NCBI GenBank assembly: GCA_937858255.1
Contig: CALLZQ010000492.1
Span: 1 to 21,891 of the forward strand
Direction: 5' to 3'
Source of the DNA: an uncultured Tabrizicola sp.
GTDB taxonomy: Bacteria > Pseudomonadota > Alphaproteobacteria > Rhodobacterales > Rhodobacteraceae
Length of the DNA: 21,891 nt
This document shows, piece by piece, positions 7,311-14,603 of this stretch. The notes under the pieces are model-generated. The model made no database searches, was not told where the DNA came from, and saw only the letters and a program-made list of their open reading frames with translations. Numbering within the stretch: position 1 is the stretch's first letter; each line of letters starts with the position of its first letter. A program made the position numbers and the translations under genes.

Positions 7311-8114
7311 ATGCGCGCCTGCATCATCATTCCCGCCCGCTATGCCAGCGCCCGCTATCCGGGCAAGCCGCTGGTCACGCTGCGTGGCGCCTCGGGCCAG
7401 CCGCGCAGCCTGATCGAGCGGTCGGTGATGGCGGCCCGGGCGGCGTCGCAAGGCGCAATCCCGATCTATGTTGCAACCGATGATGACCGCATCGCGGATG
7501 AAGCCCGGCGCATCGGCGCCGATGTCATCATGACCTCATCCGATTGCCGCAACGGGACCGAACGGGTGGCCGAGGCGATGGCCAATGCCGGCCTGACCGC
7601 CGAGATCGTCGTCAACCTGCAAGGCGATGCCCCCCTGACCCCGCCGCATTTCGTCACCGCCCTGATCGCGGCGATGGAGGCTGCCCCGGCTTGCGGCATG
7701 GCCACGCCGCGTTTGCGCTGTGATGCGGAAACGGTGCAGAATCTGCTGGCGGACCGGCGCGCGGGTCGCGTGGGGGCGACCACCGTGGTCGCGGCAAATG
7801 ACGGGTGGGCGCTTTATTTCTCAAAAGAAGTGATCCCGTTTACCAACGGCCTTGGCGTGGTGGAGGGCGAAGTGCCGGTGTTCCACCACGTCGGCGTTTA
7901 CGCCTATCGCCCCGCCGCCCTGACCGCCTATGCCGGGTGGGAACCCGGCCCGCTGGAACGGCTTGAGGGGTTGGAACAGTTGCGCTTCCTTGAAAACGGC
8001 CATCCGATCCAGACGGTTGAGGTCACAGCCCCCGGCGCGATGTTCTGGGAACTCAACAACCCCTCGGACGTGCCGCTGATTGAGGGCTATCTGGCCCGCA
8101 TGGGCTGGGAATAA
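7311..8114 (+). CDS. kdsB: CMP-Kdo synthetase KdsB (divergent Rhodobacteraceae-type)
   Basis: The enzyme activates Kdo with CTP to CMP-Kdo before transfer to lipid A. The 267-aa nucleotidyltransferase begins with the CTP-binding loop IPARYASARYPGKPL and carries YVATDDDRI, MTSSDCRNGTERV, WALYFSKEVIPF, FHHVGVYAYRP and LEGLEQLRFLENG, all in family order. Two usually conserved motifs are changed: QGDEP reads QGDAP, and the C-terminal VDTPED motif, whose Asp binds magnesium in the E. coli enzyme, reads LNNPSD. I recall the same changes in other Rhodobacterales proteins annotated as KdsB, so this is likely a subgroup trait. It ends the kdsDAB operon. A related cytidylyltransferase with another sugar substrate is the main alternative. 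Confidence 0.9.
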   Translation: MRACIIIPARYASARYPGKPLVTLRGASGQPRSLIERSVMAARAASQGAIPIYVATDDDRIADEARRIGADVIMTSSDCRNGTERVAEAMANAGLTAEIVVNLQGDAPLTPPHFVTALIAAMEAAPACGMATPRLRCDAETVQNLLADRRAGRVGATTVVAANDGWALYFSKEVIPFTNGLGVVEGEVPVFHHVGVYAYRPAALTAYAGWEPGPLERLEGLEQLRFLENGHPIQTVEVTAPGAMFWELNNPSDVPLIEGYLARMGWE

Positions 8115-8116
8115 CC

Positions 8117-8174
8117 CGCGACCGCTTGTTTCTCTGCCATCAACGATCCCCCAGATTTCCCCGGATCGGTCGCG
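8117..8174. repeat. Nested inverted repeats after kdsB
   Basis: CGCGACCG (8117-8124) is complementary to CGGTCGCG (8167-8174), and inside it CGATCC (8144-8149) pairs with GGATCG (8163-8168). The sequence begins three bases after the kdsB stop. It could fold at the end of the kdsDAB transcript, but no T-run follows and the arms overlap by two bases, so a terminator role is only a guess. Confidence 0.3.
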
Positions 8175-8196
8175 TCAGCGCCGCGATCCTGCCCGA

Positions 8197-8232
8197 ATTG
8201 GCGTCCAATAAGGAACGATCAACCCGTATCGT
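8197..8232. promoter_or_regulatory. Two dyads upstream of the lysR gene, possible autoregulatory operator
   Basis: ATTGGCGTCCAAT (8197-8209) has 5-bp arms around a 3-base centre and contains the T-N11-A spacing of LysR-type boxes (T198 to A210 in the 8100s). A second dyad, ACGAT and ATCGT (8215-8219/8228-8232), follows. Both sit 17-52 bases before the regulator's ATG, where such regulators often bind their own promoter. Confirmation would need binding data. Confidence 0.35.
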
Positions 8233-8248
8233 GTCTGCTGGGGGAAAA

Positions 8249-9154
8249 ATGGATCGTCTGACTGAAATGGAGGCTTTTGCCACGGTCGTTGACCAAGGCG
8301 GCTTCACCGATGCGGCCAAGAAGATGGGTATTTCGAAATCTGCCGTTTCGAAACATGTCTCGGCCCTTGAGGCCCGCCTTGGGGCGCGGCTGCTCAACCG
8401 TACCACACGCCGTGTCAGCCCGACCGAAATCGGGCTGGCCTATTACGACCGCGCCCGCCGGGTGCTGAATGATGCCGGAGAGGCCGATGCGCTGGTGACC
8501 AGCATGCAATCGGCGCCCTCGGGGTTGTTGCGCATCTCGGTAGCGACGGATTTCGGGGTGAACCTGTTGTCGCCGATCCTTGGGGATTTCCTGCTGGAAT
8601 ATCCTGAGATCACTGTGAACATGGTACTGAACAACCGCTATGTCGAGTTGATCAGCGAAGGGTTCGACATGGCGATCCGGGTGGGTGAGCTGGAGGACAG
8701 CAGCCTGCGCGCCCGCAAGCTGACCGAGACCACCAAGCGCATGATCGCCTCGCCCGGCTATTTCCAGAAGTATGGCCGGCCGATGAAGATCGACGATCTG
8801 AACGACCACAAGCTCTTGCATTATTCCAACCAGGCCAATGGCAATGTCTGGAAGATCACCGCGCCCTCGGGTGAAAAGCGGCAGGTCCGCACGGCGGGCT
8901 GGCTGACGGTGAATGACGGGCAGTCGCTACTGAATGCCGCGGTTTCGGGCCTTGGCATCGCCTATCTGCCCAGCTTCCTTTATGCCGATGCCATGAAACA
9001 GGGGCTGGTCGAAGAGGCCCTGTCGGGTCTGCCGACCGAGGTTCTGGGCATCTATGCCGTCTATCCGCCGGGCCGGTTCACCCAGCCCAAGGTGCGTGCC
9101 TTTATCGATTTCCTCGCCCGTCGCTATGCCGACAAGGGCCCGGATAAGTGGTAA
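8249..9154 (+). CDS. LysR-family transcriptional regulator
   Basis: This is a cytoplasmic DNA-binding regulator of 301 aa, a normal length for the family. Residues 1-62 form the winged helix-turn-helix (MDRLTEMEAFATVVDQGGF, ISKSAVSKHVSALEARLGAR, LLNRTTRRVSPTEIG). Residues 90-295 form the substrate-binding effector domain. The RVGELEDSSLRARKL block and the style of the effector domain resemble the CrgA/AaeR-like branch of LysR regulators. The ATG at 8249 is preceded by GGGGGA; an upstream extension of 41 codons is possible but does not resemble the family. It is co-directional with kdsB, 134 bases away, so it probably has its own promoter. It is convergent with the OmpA-domain gene. Its targets and ligand cannot be read from the window. 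Confidence 0.93.
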   Translation: MDRLTEMEAFATVVDQGGFTDAAKKMGISKSAVSKHVSALEARLGARLLNRTTRRVSPTEIGLAYYDRARRVLNDAGEADALVTSMQSAPSGLLRISVATDFGVNLLSPILGDFLLEYPEITVNMVLNNRYVELISEGFDMAIRVGELEDSSLRARKLTETTKRMIASPGYFQKYGRPMKIDDLNDHKLLHYSNQANGNVWKITAPSGEKRQVRTAGWLTVNDGQSLLNAAVSGLGIAYLPSFLYADAMKQGLVEEALSGLPTEVLGIYAVYPPGRFTQPKVRAFIDFLARRYADKGPDKW

Positions 9155-9173
9155 GCCTAGCCTGATTGTTCCC

Positions 9174-10139
9174 TCAAGGCTCAACTGGGGTCGAGGTCAG
9201 CATGACCTCGACCCGTCTGTTTTGCGCCCGCCCGTCATCGCTTTGATTGCTGGCGATCGGGGCCAGATAGCCAACGCCCTCGGCCTCGACCCGCGCCGGG
9301 GCGATTTTTTGTTGGCCCAGCAGATATTGCCGCACCGCCTCGGCCCGTTTACGCGACAGGGCGATATTGCCCTCTAGCCCGCCTGATGCATCGGTATGGC
9401 CAATGATGGCGATGCGCGCCTTGGGGTGGTCTTGCAGCCATGCTGCCAGATCGTCCAGCACCGGATAGCTTGCCTCGGGCAGGGCGCCTGAGCCCGAGGC
9501 GAAATTGACCCCCGGCAGGATCACCGAGCCGCCAGCCTGCAAGGCCCCGATGACATCACTCGTGCCCGCCTGAATCGCCGCAATCGGGCGGATCGCGGTA
9601 ACGGTCTGGTCGGGGCTGTTTTGCGGCAGGGGGCTGGCGGGGGCGGGGGGTGCCGCCGAGGCGGAATTCGCCATCTTGACCAAGCCGAAGGGCGGCCTGG
9701 GGGCGGTTACCAGGCCCACCGCCCCCCCCGCAAGAAAGCGGTAATCGCCCAGATCGACATGCATCTCTGGCTCGGGCAGGGTCGGGGTGGCAAAGCGGAA
9801 ATCAAATCCGCCGCAATCCGCCGCCTCACATTCATAAAGAATCGAGAACCCTTGCGCGGCAAGCTGATCACGCAGCGGTGCCAAGAGTTCGAGGGTCGCG
9901 ATACCGGGCTGGCGTATGTGCCAGGCGCTCTGGCGCACCTGCCCCTCAAAGGCCCGGCTGGGCACCGCGCCGTCACGATAGGGGCCGACCGGCAGGCGAT
10001 AGGATCCCAGCGGCGCCAGATCCTCAAAGGCCAGATCAGCCTCGGCAGGCAGGGCAAGCTCAATGGCCTGCGCTGGCCCCGGCCCGGCCAGCCACAGCCC
10101 GCACAAAAGCGCGACGCTCGCGTGGCGTGATCTGGTCAA
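9174..10139 (-). CDS. Secreted OmpA-domain protein
   Basis: The predicted 321-aa protein starts at a TTG (10139) with a Sec signal peptide (TRSRHASVALL, then LWLAGPGPAQA), so it is exported. Residues about 25-150 form an N-terminal domain with three cysteines (FSILYECEAADCGGFDFRF contains two), which recalls the DUF4892-type domain of some OmpA-family proteins. A low-complexity Ala/Pro/Ser linker follows. The C-terminal OmpA domain (about residues 205-318) has GVNFASGSG, IIGHTDASG, LSRKRAEAVRQYL, GVGYLAP and AQNRRVEVML, all consistent with non-covalent peptidoglycan binding. The TTG start is chosen because the signal peptide begins there and it lies 19 bases after the GNAT stop; an ATG at 10247 would place the start inside the acetyltransferase gene. 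It is last in a three-gene minus-strand run. Its exact role is unknown. Confidence 0.85.
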   Translation of the reverse strand: MTRSRHASVALLCGLWLAGPGPAQAIELALPAEADLAFEDLAPLGSYRLPVGPYRDGAVPSRAFEGQVRQSAWHIRQPGIATLELLAPLRDQLAAQGFSILYECEAADCGGFDFRFATPTLPEPEMHVDLGDYRFLAGGAVGLVTAPRPPFGLVKMANSASAAPPAPASPLPQNSPDQTVTAIRPIAAIQAGTSDVIGALQAGGSVILPGVNFASGSGALPEASYPVLDDLAAWLQDHPKARIAIIGHTDASGGLEGNIALSRKRAEAVRQYLLGQQKIAPARVEAEGVGYLAPIASNQSDDGRAQNRRVEVMLTSTPVEP

Positions 10140-10158
10140 AGGTACTGCCGCCTGTGTT

Positions 10159-10902
10159 TCACCGCGTCCCGGGGGCCTCTTGCCGATAGTGATAGTGCCC
10201 TGCCTCCTGCATCCCCAGCCCGACGTAAAGCGCGCGTGCCGCTGCATTGGCGCGGGTTACCACCAAGGACAGGGTATCAGCCCCCTGCGCCTGCGCCCAG
10301 ATCGCCGCCGCCCGCAACAGGTTCTTGGCGGAACCTTGCCGACGCGCCCGGGGTGAAACCTCAAGCGCATGCAGCATCGCCACCCGCCCATGCAGGGCTA
10401 CAAAGGCACAACCCGCCGGCCGGTCATCGGTGCGGGCCAGTATCGCACATTTCGGGCCAGCGGCGCGATCCATCACCGCGCGGCGTTCCGGGCCGATTCC
10501 CCCCTCGGCCCAAAGATCGGCACAGACCGCCAGAGGCGGCCAATGCGCAAAGCTGGTCATCGGACCGGGCGCCGGATCGCAAAGGCCGGCAACCGGCGCC
10601 TGATAGGCAATTACCGGATCAACGATGCGATAGCCGCGCGATTGCAGCGCCTGATCGAGCATGGCATCCTGATCGCGGATCAGAAAAAGCGCCGGTTGGT
10701 TCAGCGCCCACATCGCCTGTTCGGCCCCGGCGATGTCTTCGTCGCGCCACTCCGCCTCGGCCGTGGCCGCAGAAACCCGTTTGCCGCCGCCCTGACCATC
10801 GCGGATGCACCAGGGCCCTTGCCGTCGCCGCGCTGCGGGGGGCCAGGTCGCCTCCATCACCTCGGCCAGCGGCGGGAGAGGGACAGCACCGGCCGCCGTC
10901 AT
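10159..10902 (-). CDS. GNAT-family N-acetyltransferase
   Basis: This 247-aa cytoplasmic protein carries a GNAT fold in its second half. The acetyl-CoA binding motif A is HALEVSPRARRQGSAKNLL (about residues 173-192), with the R-x-x-G-x-A pattern. The following LYVGLGMQEAGHYHYR is the usual C-terminal strand-helix with its conserved Tyr. The first 110 residues form a weaker, possibly degenerate, second GNAT-like half. Its ATG overlaps the stop of the MoaB/CinA-like gene by four bases (ATGA), so the two are translationally coupled. The acceptor substrate cannot be deduced. Confidence 0.88.
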   Translation of the reverse strand: MTAAGAVPLPPLAEVMEATWPPAARRRQGPWCIRDGQGGGKRVSAATAEAEWRDEDIAGAEQAMWALNQPALFLIRDQDAMLDQALQSRGYRIVDPVIAYQAPVAGLCDPAPGPMTSFAHWPPLAVCADLWAEGGIGPERRAVMDRAAGPKCAILARTDDRPAGCAFVALHGRVAMLHALEVSPRARRQGSAKNLLRAAAIWAQAQGADTLSLVVTRANAAARALYVGLGMQEAGHYHYRQEAPGTR

Positions 10903-11618
10903 GTGAAAAGCCGTGCCAGCCGGGACATCGCCGCGTCAATCCGCCCGGCATCCGTGCCACGGATCACCAGATTGGTGCCATGCGCGCCATTGTGGATAAA
11001 GGGATAGGATCCCATGGACAGATCAGGAAATTCTGCGGCCAGCGCCCCGAAATCGCGGGCGATCTCGCCCTCCCCGCGCTCAACCCGCAGCGATTGGCTC
11101 AACAGTGGCGGCCCCCCGGTCAGGCCCGGCAGAACCGAGGCCAGCATGGCCTCGAAAATGCGTGGCACACCGGCCATGACATGCACATTGCCCAAGGTAA
11201 AACCCGGCGCGGTGCTGACCGGGTTGTCGATCAGCGTCGCGCCTTCGGGAATTCGTGCCATGCGCTGCCGCGCCTCATTGAACTCTTGCCCGGCGCGGTC
11301 GTAATGCGCCTGCAACAGCGCCATCGCGTCGGCGCGATGCGAAATCGTCACCCCAAAGGCCGCCGCCACCGCATCGGCCGTTATGTCGTCATGCGTCGGC
11401 CCGATGCCGCCACTGGTGAAAAGGCTGTCCCAGCGGGTTCGCATCTCGTTCACCGCGGCGACAATCGCCTGATGGTCGTCAGCGACCACCCGCGCCTCGG
11501 CCAGACGGATGCCATGCCGGGTCAATTCGCCGGCCAGATGGTACATGTTTGAATCCCGGGTGCGGCCCGAGAGGATCTCATCGCCGATCACCAGCATTGC
11601 GGCTGTCGGATTGCCCAT
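10899..11618 (-). CDS. MoaB/CinA N-terminal-type molybdopterin-binding domain protein
   Basis: The 239-aa protein is a MoCF_biosynth-domain protein like the N-terminal part of CinA. It begins MGNPTAAMLVIGDEILSGRT, with the G-D-E-I-L-S-G motif, and continues with LFTSGGIGPTHDDITADAV, the signature of this fold. The N-terminal domain covers about residues 4-170. The nicotinamide-nucleotide amidase domain of full-length CinA is absent, so it is a stand-alone form whose role (competence-related, or ADP-ribose or molybdopterin handling) is uncertain. The ATG at 11618 has a perfect AGGAGG six bases upstream. A possible promoter (TTGCGC, 16 bases, TATACC) lies at 11649-11676. It heads the run MoaB-like, GNAT, OmpA-domain and diverges from map. 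Confidence 0.9.
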   Translation of the reverse strand: MGNPTAAMLVIGDEILSGRTRDSNMYHLAGELTRHGIRLAEARVVADDHQAIVAAVNEMRTRWDSLFTSGGIGPTHDDITADAVAAAFGVTISHRADAMALLQAHYDRAGQEFNEARQRMARIPEGATLIDNPVSTAPGFTLGNVHVMAGVPRIFEAMLASVLPGLTGGPPLLSQSLRVERGEGEIARDFGALAAEFPDLSMGSYPFIHNGAHGTNLVIRGTDAGRIDAAMSRLARLFT

Positions 11619-11648
11619 CCTTGCCCTCCTGTCGCGGAACTTTCCCCG

Positions 11649-11676
11649 GGTATAGGCCGCCGGGCCGGGCGCGCAA
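11649..11676 (-). promoter_or_regulatory. Putative sigma-70 promoter of the MoaB/CinA-like operon
   Basis: On the minus strand, TTGCGC (11676-11671) and TATACC (11654-11649) are 16 bases apart, with four of six matches to each consensus hexamer. Initiation would fall some 20-25 bases before the ATG at 11618. The -35 lies in one arm of the dyad at 11670-11688. Confidence 0.4.
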
Positions 11677-11688
11677 GCGGATTGCGCG
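11670..11688. repeat. Inverted repeat in the divergent map/MoaB-like spacer
   Basis: CGCGCAA (11670-11676) and TTGCGCG (11682-11688) form perfect 7-bp arms around a 5-base centre. It overlaps the proposed -35 of the minus-strand gene and lies upstream of map, which is where an operator controlling either direction could sit. No regulator can be named. Confidence 0.35.
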
Positions 11689-11761
11689 TTGGTTATCTGC
11701 CTTTGCTCTGGCCAAGGCGCTGGTTTTTCCCTATTTAAGCCGCATGCAAAAGGAGAGCCCA

Positions 11762-12571
11762 GTGGACGAGACGCGTGGTCGGGTGACGCGGCAAGGCATT
11801 CGCATCTATGAGGATGCGGATTTTGCCGGTATGCGCGCGGCGGGCCGGGTGGCGGCCGAGATCCTCGATCAGATCGCCGCTCTGGTGGTGCCGGGCGTGA
11901 CGACGGGGGCACTCGACGATTTCATCCGGCAAGAAATTGAACGGCGCGGCGTGGTTTCGGCGACCATCGGATACAAGGGCTATCACCACGCCTCCTGCAT
12001 CTCGGTGAACCATGTGGTCTGCCACGGCATTCCCGGTGGCAAGGTGCTGTCTGACGGCGATATCCTGAACATTGACGTGACGGTGATCGTCGATGGCTGG
12101 TTCGGTGATACCAGCCGGATGTATGTGGCCGGCTCTCTGCCGCGCAAGGCCGAGCGTCTGATTGAGGTCACGCATGAGGCCCTGATGCGCGGGATCGCCG
12201 CGGTGCAGCCGGGCAACACCTTTGGCGACATTGGCCATGCCATTCAGAGCTTTGTCGAGGCGCATCGGATGAGTGTGGTGCGCGATTTCTGCGGCCATGG
12301 CCTTGGGCGGGTGTTCCACGCGCCGCCGAATGTGCTGCATTATGGTCGTCCCGGTACGGGGCCGGTGCTGGAAGAAGGCATGTTCTTTACCATTGAGCCG
12401 ATGGTCAATCTGGGTCGCCCCGAGACCAAGGTTCTGGCCGATGACTGGACAGCCGTGACGCGGGACAAGTCGCTGTCGGCGCAGTTCGAGCATTCGATTG
12501 GCGTCACCGCGACGGGATGCGAGATCTTTACGCTCTCCCCCACCGGCAAGTTCCACCCTACCTGGGGCTGA
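11762..12571 (+). CDS. map: Type I methionine aminopeptidase
   Basis: Map removes the initiator methionine from nascent proteins in the cytoplasm. The 269-aa protein has the usual length (264 in E. coli) and the five metal ligands of the family: the Asp residues of LNIDVTVIVDGWFGDTSRMY, the His of CGHGLGRVFH, the Glu of FFTIEPMV and the Glu of SAQFEHSIGVT. The GTG at 11762 is preferred because AAAAGGAG lies six bases before it. An in-frame ATG at 11744 would put that ribosome site inside the gene and has none of its own. A weak promoter candidate is TGGCCA (11709-11714), 17 bases, TATTTA (11732-11737). It diverges from the MoaB-like operon and converges on flgI, with only 12 bases between stop codons. 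Confidence 0.96.
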   Translation: MDETRGRVTRQGIRIYEDADFAGMRAAGRVAAEILDQIAALVVPGVTTGALDDFIRQEIERRGVVSATIGYKGYHHASCISVNHVVCHGIPGGKVLSDGDILNIDVTVIVDGWFGDTSRMYVAGSLPRKAERLIEVTHEALMRGIAAVQPGNTFGDIGHAIQSFVEAHRMSVVRDFCGHGLGRVFHAPPNVLHYGRPGTGPVLEEGMFFTIEPMVNLGRPETKVLADDWTAVTRDKSLSAQFEHSIGVTATGCEIFTLSPTGKFHPTWG

Positions 12572-12583
12572 GCGCGCCTGCGG

Positions 12584-13600
12584 TCAGTTGATGACAAATT
12601 CGGCATGCAGCGCCCCTGCGGCATGGATGCTTTTCAGGATGTCGATCATGTCGTTGGGGGCCACGCCAAGCGCGTTGAGGCCGGCGACCAGTTCCGAGAG
12701 CGTGGTGCCGCCCGTGACCTCGGCAAGGCCCCGGCCCGGATCTTTCTGGATCGAGGCAGAGCTGCGAGGTACAACCACGGTCTCCCCTTCGGCAAAGGGG
12801 TTGGGTTGCACCACGACCGGCGTCTCTTCAACCCGCAGCGTCAGCTTGGTCTGCGGGGCAATGGAAATGTTCTCAATGCGGCCGATAGCATGAGCGGCCG
12901 AGCGTGACCCGGTCGCATCCACATTCAATTCAACCGTCCCGGCGTCCAGCATCGTGGCAACGCGCCGCCCATATTCTTGGTTCAGCCGGTTCTCGATCAG
13001 GGCTGCTGTGGTGAAATCAGGATTTCGTAGCGCGAGACGCAGGGATCGCAGGCTGGTAAAGTCGAAATCCACCTCGCGCTCGACCCGCGCGCCGGCAGGG
13101 ATCGACCCCGAGGTTGGCACCCCTTGAACGACCCGAGCAGCCTCACCCTCGGCGGCAATACCGCCTGCGATAATCGTGCCCTGCGCCACGGCGTAAATTT
13201 GCCCATCGGCGCCATTCAGCGGGGTCATGACCAGCGTGCCGCCCAAAAGGCTTTTCGCATCGCCAATCGCGGAAACCGTGACGTCGATGCGCCCGCCCGC
13301 GCGGGCAAAGGCAGGCAGCTCCGCCGTCACCAGAACCGCCGCAACGTTTTTCGGCCGAAACGCCTCGCCCGTGACATTGACCCCCAGCCGCTCCAAGAGG
13401 TTGGACATGATCTCTTCGGTGAAAGGGGCGTTACGGATGCCATCGCCAGTGCCATTCAGGCCCACCACCAGACCATATCCAACCAGATCGTTGCCCCTGA
13501 CACCGTCAAAGGCGACCAGATCCTTAAGTCGGATTTCCTGTGCCGTCGCGGCCGCGCCGAGCCACAGCGAGATAATAAATGTGACCAGACCGCGGATCAT
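12584..13600 (-). CDS. flgI: Flagellar P-ring protein FlgI (short variant)
   Basis: FlgI forms the periplasmic P-ring bushing around the flagellar rod. A Sec signal peptide (about residues 1-20, ending ATAQ) precedes the family start EIRLKDLVAFDGVRGNDLVG, then GYGLVVGLNGTGDG, KNVAAVLVTAELP, GDAKSLLGGTLVMTPL, and the C-terminal block PNDMIDILKSIHAAGALHAE. At 338 aa it is about 27 residues shorter than the 365-aa E. coli precursor. Compared by eye with E. coli FlgI, the conserved strand containing V-V-x-N-x-R-T-G, normally before the SQP/PF block, is missing around residues 240-255. The join is in frame. Its ATG overlaps the flgL stop (ATGA). It is last in motB-flgE-flgK-flgL-flgI. Confidence 0.93.
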   Translation of the reverse strand: MIRGLVTFIISLWLGAAATAQEIRLKDLVAFDGVRGNDLVGYGLVVGLNGTGDGIRNAPFTEEIMSNLLERLGVNVTGEAFRPKNVAAVLVTAELPAFARAGGRIDVTVSAIGDAKSLLGGTLVMTPLNGADGQIYAVAQGTIIAGGIAAEGEAARVVQGVPTSGSIPAGARVEREVDFDFTSLRSLRLALRNPDFTTAALIENRLNQEYGRRVATMLDAGTVELNVDATGSRSAAHAIGRIENISIAPQTKLTLRVEETPVVVQPNPFAEGETVVVPRSSASIQKDPGRGLAEVTGGTTLSELVAGLNALGVAPNDMIDILKSIHAAGALHAEFVIN

Positions 13601-14601
13601 CCCAGCACCTGTGCCAGTGTCAGGCGTGAGAGCCGGGCGGTGACCGCATACATGGTCTCGAGCTGGGTCTGGGCGGCCTCGAGCTCAATCGCGGTGCGAG
13701 TTGGATCTGCGGATGTCAGATCGGCGACGGCCAGTTCCAATGTCAGGGCCCCGGCCTGATGGCGCGAAGTTGCCTGATCAAGTCGTTGTTGCCGGCGGCC
13801 CGTTTCTGCGGCCAGATTCGTCATGGCGTCTGTCCCCTCACGCAGAACCGCCAGTCCCTTGTCGCGCAGTCCCATTCGGTCTGGTCCGGCGCCCGAGAGG
13901 CCCGGCGCGTCGATCAGGGCGGCGGTCGCAAGTGCGGCCAGCGCCTTGCGCAAGTCAGGATCATAGGCCGTGACCTCGCTGATATTCGTCCCCTCGGCAT
14001 CGACCGAAATAGCGGGTGCCGGCGCCGCGCCGACGTAACCCTGGGCCGCGAAGCCGGTGGGTGCTTCGAACCAATCGCTGACGATGGTCGCAATCTGGTC
14101 AGCCGAACCAGCCGCCGAAACAAGGCCGCGTAATGTCTGCAATATCGGTTCGGGACCCGACACGGCCGGGCTGCTGGTGGCCATGCCGGCAAAGATCGAC
14201 CGCCCCGAGACCTGTGTGTTCAGCAGATGCAGCGCCTCGCCAAAGGCAGAACTTGCCGTAGCCGCGGCGCGTGTAAATTGCTCGGCCCCCGCGTTTTGGC
14301 CCAGAGCCGAGAAAGTGCCCGACACCTCATCCAGGGCCGCCGAAATACGACCCATCACGGATTGCATGGCCTCTGCCCGCTGGGACAGATCGCGCGCGGT
14401 CGACAAGAAGCCCCCCGTGAGGCTGCGCGCATGTTCCAAAGCGGCAAGACCAGAGAGATTGCCGGTCAGATGGGCGGCGATATCGGACTTTTTGCCAGAG
14501 GCCAGTTCCCCCGATAGCCGCACCGTCTGAAACTTTACCGAGCCGACACGGGATTTCATCAGTGTGGATCGCGCCAGATCGCCGATGCCGATACTTTTCA
14601 T
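13597..14601 (-). CDS. flgL: Flagellar hook-filament junction protein FlgL
   Basis: FlgL (HAP3) is the second junction protein between hook and filament. The 334-aa protein starts MKSIGIGDLARSTLMKSRVG, followed by LSGELASGKKSDI, as in the flagellin-like N-terminal domain. The C-terminal coiled region ends near TAIELEAAQTQLETMYAVTA. Both ends are coiled-coil-forming, as needed for the D0/D1 bundle, and the middle is divergent. The identification rests on order and terminal domains, since FlgL and flagellins resemble each other; the position after flgK makes FlgL much more likely. GGAG lies eight bases before the ATG, just inside the end of flgK, and two bases separate the flgK stop from the start. 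Confidence 0.9.
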   Translation of the reverse strand: MKSIGIGDLARSTLMKSRVGSVKFQTVRLSGELASGKKSDIAAHLTGNLSGLAALEHARSLTGGFLSTARDLSQRAEAMQSVMGRISAALDEVSGTFSALGQNAGAEQFTRAAATASSAFGEALHLLNTQVSGRSIFAGMATSSPAVSGPEPILQTLRGLVSAAGSADQIATIVSDWFEAPTGFAAQGYVGAAPAPAISVDAEGTNISEVTAYDPDLRKALAALATAALIDAPGLSGAGPDRMGLRDKGLAVLREGTDAMTNLAAETGRRQQRLDQATSRHQAGALTLELAVADLTSADPTRTAIELEAAQTQLETMYAVTARLSRLTLAQVLG

Positions 14602-14603
14602 GG

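Noticed and set aside
8126..8248. A 41-residue N-terminal extension of the LysR regulator
   Set aside because: The extension does not resemble the family, and MDRLTEMEAF at 8249 is the standard start with a ribosome site.
11619..11912. A 98-residue N-terminal extension of the MoaB/CinA-like protein
   Set aside because: The ATG at 11618 has a perfect AGGAGG and starts at the domain boundary; the extension overlaps map's promoter region and start and is rich in Pro and Arg.
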